8,436 nt of DNA from JBOGGN01 sp050744165 (GTDB lineage Bacteria > Actinomycetota > Acidimicrobiia > Acidimicrobiales > Palsa-688). The notes beneath the pieces are model-generated. The model worked only from the letters and a program-made list of their open reading frames with translations, ran no database searches and was not told where the DNA came from. The DNA is taken from positions 1-8,436 of the forward strand of contig JBOGGN010000336.1 of the NCBI GenBank assembly GCA_050744165.1. Reading direction: 5' to 3'. This document shows positions 5,035 to 8,436 of the stretch, piece after piece (within the stretch, counting starts at the first letter, position 1; each line of letters starts with the position of its first letter). Both the position numbers and the translations under genes were made by a program.

Positions 5035-6776
5035 CGGCTGAGGCCGCCCCGGCCGCTGGTCGACTTGGCCTCATTGACCTGCGACTGCCACCACCCGTGG
5101 ATGTCCTCCTGATAGCGGATCCAGACCAGTCCCCCCACCGCCAGCACCACAACCAGCTGCTCCAGTGCCAAGGCAGCCGGGACCGGCGCCTTGTGGCGGC
5201 GCAGGGCGGAGTGGGCGTCCACGATCGGCAAGAGGGCCAAGATGGACATGATCGGCGGCCACAGAAGTCGGCCGACCGCCCGCATGCCGGCCACCTCTGG
5301 GATCAGCACCGACTGGGAGCTCAGAGCCGGCGGCGGCCCTTTGACCACGCTCATCGACCCGGCAGCAAGGGCGCACAGGGCGGCGGGCACCACCACGACG
5401 GCCCCCAGTTCCCAGGTGAGCGTCGCCCCACCGGTGGCCACCGCCGCCGCCAGCAGGCCGAGTACCCCGACCAAAACCATAAGCACGACCGGCGGTCCCA
5501 GCTGGCGCAGGTGGAGTTCCCCGGTAGGCAGGTCGAAACTGGCCGACCGGTCCGGGTGGTCAACCTCCTGGGCGAGAGGCTCAGTCACGTCGAGGGCAGC
5601 CAGGTACAAGGCGAGGCCGGCGGGGACGACGAGGGGAGTGGTCCCGTTCCAGACCGCCACCAGGCACAGACCGGCCGCGATGCCGAGGATCGCCACCCGG
5701 GCCAGGCGGAGAGCGGGCCAGCGCAGGATGCCGTGCCAGCCGCGGCGCCAGATTGGAAGGTGGCGCTTGTGGAGACGGGCTCGGGGACGGGCGGCGGCCG
5801 GCGCGCTGGCGGCCGCTGTGGACCCTCCCGGCGCGGCCGGCCGGGGTGGAGCCGAAGGTTCCAGCCACGACGTCGGGATGGCACGGGGCAGGCGGATCCA
5901 TGGCCGTTGCCGGGGCAGCTCCTGAGAGAGCTGCCGGCGCAGGACGATGACCGTGCGCAGGTCCTGGAGCGTGGCCGCGAATCGAATCTGCCCGACCAGG
6001 CTGGCCCGGCGCTCCGAGGCCTCGAGCGAGGTCCCGCCAACCACGGCGAGCCCGACGGCCAGTGCCACAACGGGCACGACGGCGCCCACCAGGTCGACAG
6101 CGTGGAAGGCCAGCGGCCACAGCGCCAGACGCCCGAGCAGGGTCATGGGCGAGGTCACGGTGTGCTCGACGATGTCGTTCACCGACCAGGCGAGAACCAC
6201 GATTGCGAGGCCGCCGCCGAACCAGCGCCCGAGGCGCCGCCCGGAGACGATCAGCGCCAGGCCGAAGCCGCCCGCCACGGCCAGGAGCCCGGTGGCAGCG
6301 CCCACCGAGACCCATGCCAGGAACGGGCCCGGCAGTCGCCGCACCGCCAAAAGCCCCGCGATGCCGCCGGACACGGCACCGGCAAGGAATAGGAACCGCA
6401 GCTGGCGGATGGCAGGGCCTCGCAACGCCAGCGACCGGTCGACCGGGGCCATGAGCACGTGGCGAACGTCGGCCGCCTCGACCACCAGGGGCCCACCTCG
6501 GCCGCCGGAGCGCAGGCCGACTGCGAAGGCCAGCGCCACCATGAGCCCGATCCACGCCCCGCCATGCGCTTCGATCGCGGCCCGCTGGGCGGCACTGACC
6601 TTGGTGTCGCCGGTGGCTCCGGACAGAAACAAGACTGCCAGCGTCACCAGGATCCCGCTCAGGTAGGCCCGGTAGAGGGCTTCGAAGGGGTCCAACTGGG
6701 CGATGCGCTGGCGGCGGCGGGCCGAGCGCAGGTCCTTCAGGACCGCCGAAGGTTCGTAGCTGACCGCCGAATCCAC
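5031..6776 (-). CDS. Multi-pass membrane protein, ABC-2-like permease partner of the adjacent ATPase
   Basis: 581 residues from GTG 6776. About 12 hydrophobic segments are visible, near 38-52, 73-88, 128-145, 151-178, 186-200, 222-247, 360-377, 380-396, 427-447, 455-473, 505-519 and 536-553. They form two halves of six, joined by a basic, Pro/Ala-rich cytoplasmic linker (about 270-350). A short soluble helix rich in Arg (12-30) precedes TM1. VVEAADVRHVLMAPVDRS (98-115) reads like the VDR-containing loop of the actinobacterial DUF6297 / ABC-2-type membrane proteins, from memory only. The GTGA overlap with the ATPase gene supports one transport complex. The start is uncertain: the frame stays open to 7172, but that stretch lies antisense to a signal peptide gene and is not hydrophobic. 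No strong RBS is seen. Substrate unknown. Confidence 0.8.
   Translation of the reverse strand: MDSAVSYEPSAVLKDLRSARRRQRIAQLDPFEALYRAYLSGILVTLAVLFLSGATGDTKVSAAQRAAIEAHGGAWIGLMVALAFAVGLRSGGRGGPLVVEAADVRHVLMAPVDRSLALRGPAIRQLRFLFLAGAVSGGIAGLLAVRRLPGPFLAWVSVGAATGLLAVAGGFGLALIVSGRRLGRWFGGGLAIVVLAWSVNDIVEHTVTSPMTLLGRLALWPLAFHAVDLVGAVVPVVALAVGLAVVGGTSLEASERRASLVGQIRFAATLQDLRTVIVLRRQLSQELPRQRPWIRLPRAIPTSWLEPSAPPRPAAPGGSTAAASAPAAARPRARLHKRHLPIWRRGWHGILRWPALRLARVAILGIAAGLCLVAVWNGTTPLVVPAGLALYLAALDVTEPLAQEVDHPDRSASFDLPTGELHLRQLGPPVVLMVLVGVLGLLAAAVATGGATLTWELGAVVVVPAALCALAAGSMSVVKGPPPALSSQSVLIPEVAGMRAVGRLLWPPIMSILALLPIVDAHSALRRHKAPVPAALALEQLVVVLAVGGLVWIRYQEDIHGWWQSQVNEAKSTSGRGGLSR
5914..5935. repeat. Perfect 8-bp inverted repeat (stem-loop) inside the permease gene
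   Basis: GGCAGCTC (5914-5921) and GAGCTGCC (5928-5935) are perfect complements with a 6-base loop. The hairpin falls in the coding region for the linker between the two membrane halves (around RRQLSQELP, residues 280-288). No T-run follows, so it is not a standard terminator. Confidence 0.5.
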
Positions 6777-6901
6777 GACGGAAGACGGTACTGCTCCCGG
6801 CTCGGAAACCAACTCGGGCCCCGGTGATCGGGGCTCCCTCGCACCCTCGCGGGGCCCTCCGCGTTGCGAACTAGGCGGCGATGAGACCGGTTCGATAGCC
6901 T
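6777..6901. promoter_or_regulatory. Divergent intergenic region between permease and carboxypeptidase genes
   Basis: 125 bases between head-to-head genes; promoters for both are expected. I cannot identify convincing -35/-10 elements. It holds a GC hairpin (6816-6836) and a five-codon ATG-to-TAG mini-ORF (6881-6898) just before the carboxypeptidase start. Confidence 0.5.
6816..6836. repeat. GC-rich stem-loop in divergent intergenic region
   Basis: GCCCCG (6818-6823) pairs with CGGGGC (6829-6834) around loop GTGAT; one G-T and one G-C pair can extend the stem outward to 6816/6836. No T-tract follows on either strand. It could be a leader hairpin or operator, or chance in GC-rich DNA. Confidence 0.4.
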
Positions 6902-8257
6902 TTGCGTGCCTTGGGACGAATCTGGGGGGATCGTCGCTCTTTGTTGGCCGCCGCGACCCTGGCGACCACGTTGCTGGCTGCCGCCTTTGCGACGACGGCG
7001 GGTGCCGCTCCGGTGGGGACGGTGGTCCACCAGAGCGCCGCCGGCGTCCTGCCGCCGGCTGAGCTGCCCTCAGCACTGTCGTCGACCATGCCGCCAACCG
7101 CAGCGTGGATCCTTGTCGACGCCGACACTGGCGAAGTTGTCGAATCGCAGAACGACCGGACGCCGTTGCCACCAGCGAGCCTGACCAAGGTGATCACCGC
7201 CCTTGCGGCCAGCAACGTGGCGCCGAGCACGCCCGTGACGGTGTCCGCCCAAGCGGCGGGAGAGCCCCTCGACGACCTCGGGGTGCATACCGGTCAGGTC
7301 TGGAGCGCCGACGACCTGTTCCACGCCATGCTCATCTACTCCGCCAACGATGCCGCCATGGCCTTGGCCCAGCAGGTTGCGGGCTCCACGGCCAGCATCC
7401 AGACCGTGCTGTCGCAGACCGCCCAGGCCTTGGGCCTGCAGGACCACCCGCTCCTCTACGACCCGGCCGGGCTCGACGGCTCCGAGGGCGTTGCCGGCGG
7501 CAACCGGGTAAGCGCTCGGGACCTGGCCATCGCCGGGCGGGCCCTGCTTGCCGATCCCTACCTGGCCTCCATCGTCGCCCTGCAGACCTACAATTTCCGC
7601 AGCCCGACCGGTGGTCAGGTGCGGCTGGTGAGCCACAACCTGGCGTTTCTTTCGTCCTACCGCGGCTCAATCGGCATCAAGACGGGGTACACCAACTTGG
7701 CCGGCACCTGCGTCATGGCGGCGGCCCGCCGCGGCGGCCGCACCATGCTGGCGGTCGTGCTGCACAGCGCCAACCCGACCGTCGCTGCCACGACCCTGCT
7801 CGATGACGGCTTCAACACGCCCGTCGCCGGCGAGCCCAGGGCGGACGAGCTCCCCACTGTCGATCTGACCGCCTTGCAGCCGACGGCGGCGATCGGGGTG
7901 AGCGCCGGAGGCTCGTCCGCAGAGACACCGGCCGTTGCTGCGCCCGCGGGGGCCTCGCCGGCGGCCGCTGCCGGGCCTGCCATCGCCGGAGCAGGCATCG
8001 CGGCCGCGGGCGCCCACCAACCGAAGTCCTTCGGCATGCTCACCTTGGACGGCATCCTCGCCCTGCTGCTGCCGGTGGCGATGGTCGCCCGCCGGCGCTC
8101 CGACCCGCGGCGGCGGGCCGTGGCCCCGAACTCGTCGCTGGTCGAGTCGCCGCCGCTCCTGGCTGGAAGCGGGACGGCCGCCTTGCCGGATGCCTTACTG
8201 AACCCAGATTCGTATCCGCCGGGCATCGATGGGGAGATGCGGGCCAGCAGTCGCTGA
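6902..8257 (+). CDS. D-alanyl-D-alanine carboxypeptidase (peptidase S11, PBP5-type), membrane-anchored
   Basis: 451 residues from TTG 6902. A signal peptide is visible: RR at 11-12, hydrophobic core about 13-33, likely cleavage after AGA (residues 34-36). The catalytic domain has all three penicillin-binding motifs: SLTK (93-96, nucleophile Ser93), SAN (147-149) and KTG (260-262). It trims the terminal D-Ala from peptidoglycan stem peptides outside the membrane. After the domain (about 305) comes an Ala/Pro/Gly-rich linker (320-372) instead of a recognisable PBP5 C-terminal beta domain. Then a single TM segment (about 378-396) and a basic tail RRRSDPRRR (397-405) anchor it. The start is uncertain: a TAG sits one codon upstream of the TTG, TTG 6911 is also possible, and no clear RBS is seen. 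It diverges from the ABC permease; no functional link is implied. Confidence 0.9.
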   Translation: MRALGRIWGDRRSLLAAATLATTLLAAAFATTAGAAPVGTVVHQSAAGVLPPAELPSALSSTMPPTAAWILVDADTGEVVESQNDRTPLPPASLTKVITALAASNVAPSTPVTVSAQAAGEPLDDLGVHTGQVWSADDLFHAMLIYSANDAAMALAQQVAGSTASIQTVLSQTAQALGLQDHPLLYDPAGLDGSEGVAGGNRVSARDLAIAGRALLADPYLASIVALQTYNFRSPTGGQVRLVSHNLAFLSSYRGSIGIKTGYTNLAGTCVMAAARRGGRTMLAVVLHSANPTVAATTLLDDGFNTPVAGEPRADELPTVDLTALQPTAAIGVSAGGSSAETPAVAAPAGASPAAAAGPAIAGAGIAAAGAHQPKSFGMLTLDGILALLLPVAMVARRRSDPRRRAVAPNSSLVESPPLLAGSGTAALPDALLNPDSYPPGIDGEMRASSR

Positions 8258-8289
8258 ACGTGCGGCCGCGATCCCTAAGAGGCAGAGGT

Positions 8290-8436
8290 TCATAGCTGGG
8301 GTGCGACCTCGGTGGCCAGACGTTCCATCTGTCCCAACGGGTCGTCAAGGGGGTTGAGCACGATCATCTCGGCACCCGCATTGGCCACCTCGCGTAGACC
8401 GGCGACGCAGTCGTCCGGCGCCCCTGCCACGGCAAC
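8290..8436 (-). CDS. Luciferase-like (LLM class) flavin-dependent oxidoreductase, C-terminal fragment
   Basis: Reading leftward from the window edge, the frame is open for 48 residues and ends in TGA (8292-8290). The fragment VAVAGAPDDCVAGLREVANAGAEMIVLNPLDD (then DPLGQMERLATEVAP) matches the usual end of the luciferase-like monooxygenase barrel: a G-x-P-x-D-x-x-x-x-L-x-x helix, a strand with GAxxxVLNP, and a last helix ending near the C-terminus. Members use FMN or F420 as cofactor; which applies here cannot be told because the cofactor site lies outside the window. It converges on the carboxypeptidase gene with a 32-base gap. The gene is cut by the window edge, not visibly broken. Confidence 0.75.
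   Translation of the reverse strand, partial: VAVAGAPDDCVAGLREVANAGAEMIVLNPLDDPLGQMERLATEVAPQL

Noticed and set aside
5097..6392. 431-residue plus-strand ORF opposite the permease
   Set aside because: Composition is Gly/Arg/Gln/His-rich with no hydrophobic core or motif; it mirrors the hydrophobic codons of the real membrane protein.
5581..6555. 324-residue minus-strand ORF in another frame of the permease
   Set aside because: Arg/Gly/Pro/Ala-rich out-of-frame reading; the frame with clear TM segments is the coding one.
6777..7172. N-terminal extension of the membrane protein to 7172
   Set aside because: It would lie antisense to the signal peptide and first part of the carboxypeptidase gene, and is Pro/Ser/Arg-rich without membrane character; GTG 6776 just before the first basic helix fits better.
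8258..8289. Possible terminator between the carboxypeptidase and luciferase-like genes
   Set aside because: The 32-base spacer shows no stem of useful length and no T-run on either strand.
1..8436. Mobile element, CRISPR, toxin-antitoxin, phage or tRNA features
   Set aside because: I found no transposase or integrase motifs, regularly spaced repeats, small paired toxin-antitoxin genes or tRNA-like cloverleaf. The gene content looks ordinary.

Overview
The window is GC-rich, tightly packed bacterial chromosomal DNA. GTG and TTG starts, 4-base stop/start overlaps, a deazaflavin (F420)-type oxidoreductase and a luciferase-like flavin oxidoreductase fragment all suggest an Actinomycetota member. 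An Acidimicrobiia-like lineage is my guess and is not proven by the sequence. I see no transposase, integrase, CRISPR array, tRNA, rRNA or att site, and no gene-free stretch longer than about 125 bases.

Left part, plus strand (1-1212): a three-gene run joined by 4-base overlaps. It holds the C-terminal end of an NTF2/SnoaL-like protein, a deazaflavin-dependent nitroreductase-family protein, and a MarR-type repressor. The tight coupling suggests the MarR protein controls a small redox or detoxification operon, possibly its own.

Minus strand (1116-2752): an AlkA-like DNA glycosylase followed after 53 bases by a DUF5710-domain protein with two CxxC pairs. The DUF5710 gene runs tail to tail into the MarR gene and shares 97 bases with it. 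The glycosylase points to alkylation-base repair; the role of its partner is unknown.

Middle, plus strand (2835-4274): a PLC/acid-phosphatase-type phosphoesterase, divergent from the glycosylase, with the metal-site and nucleophile motifs intact but no export signal. A 12-base perfect palindrome lies in the shared intergenic space.

Minus strand (4291-6776): a permease/ATPase pair, about 12-TM membrane protein then ABC ATPase, joined by a GTGA overlap; probably an ABC-2-like exporter of unknown substrate. A 125-base divergent region with a GC hairpin separates it from a plus-strand secreted D-Ala-D-Ala carboxypeptidase (6902-8257) with all three penicillin-binding motifs and a C-terminal membrane anchor. 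The window ends with the C-terminal 48 residues of a minus-strand luciferase-like oxidoreductase.

Overall this looks like ordinary core/accessory chromosome. I found no clearly new multi-gene system. The points most worth a second look are the DUF5710/CxxC protein beside the glycosylase, the antisense 3' overlap, the signal-less phosphoesterase with a basic insert, and the start region of the carboxypeptidase.
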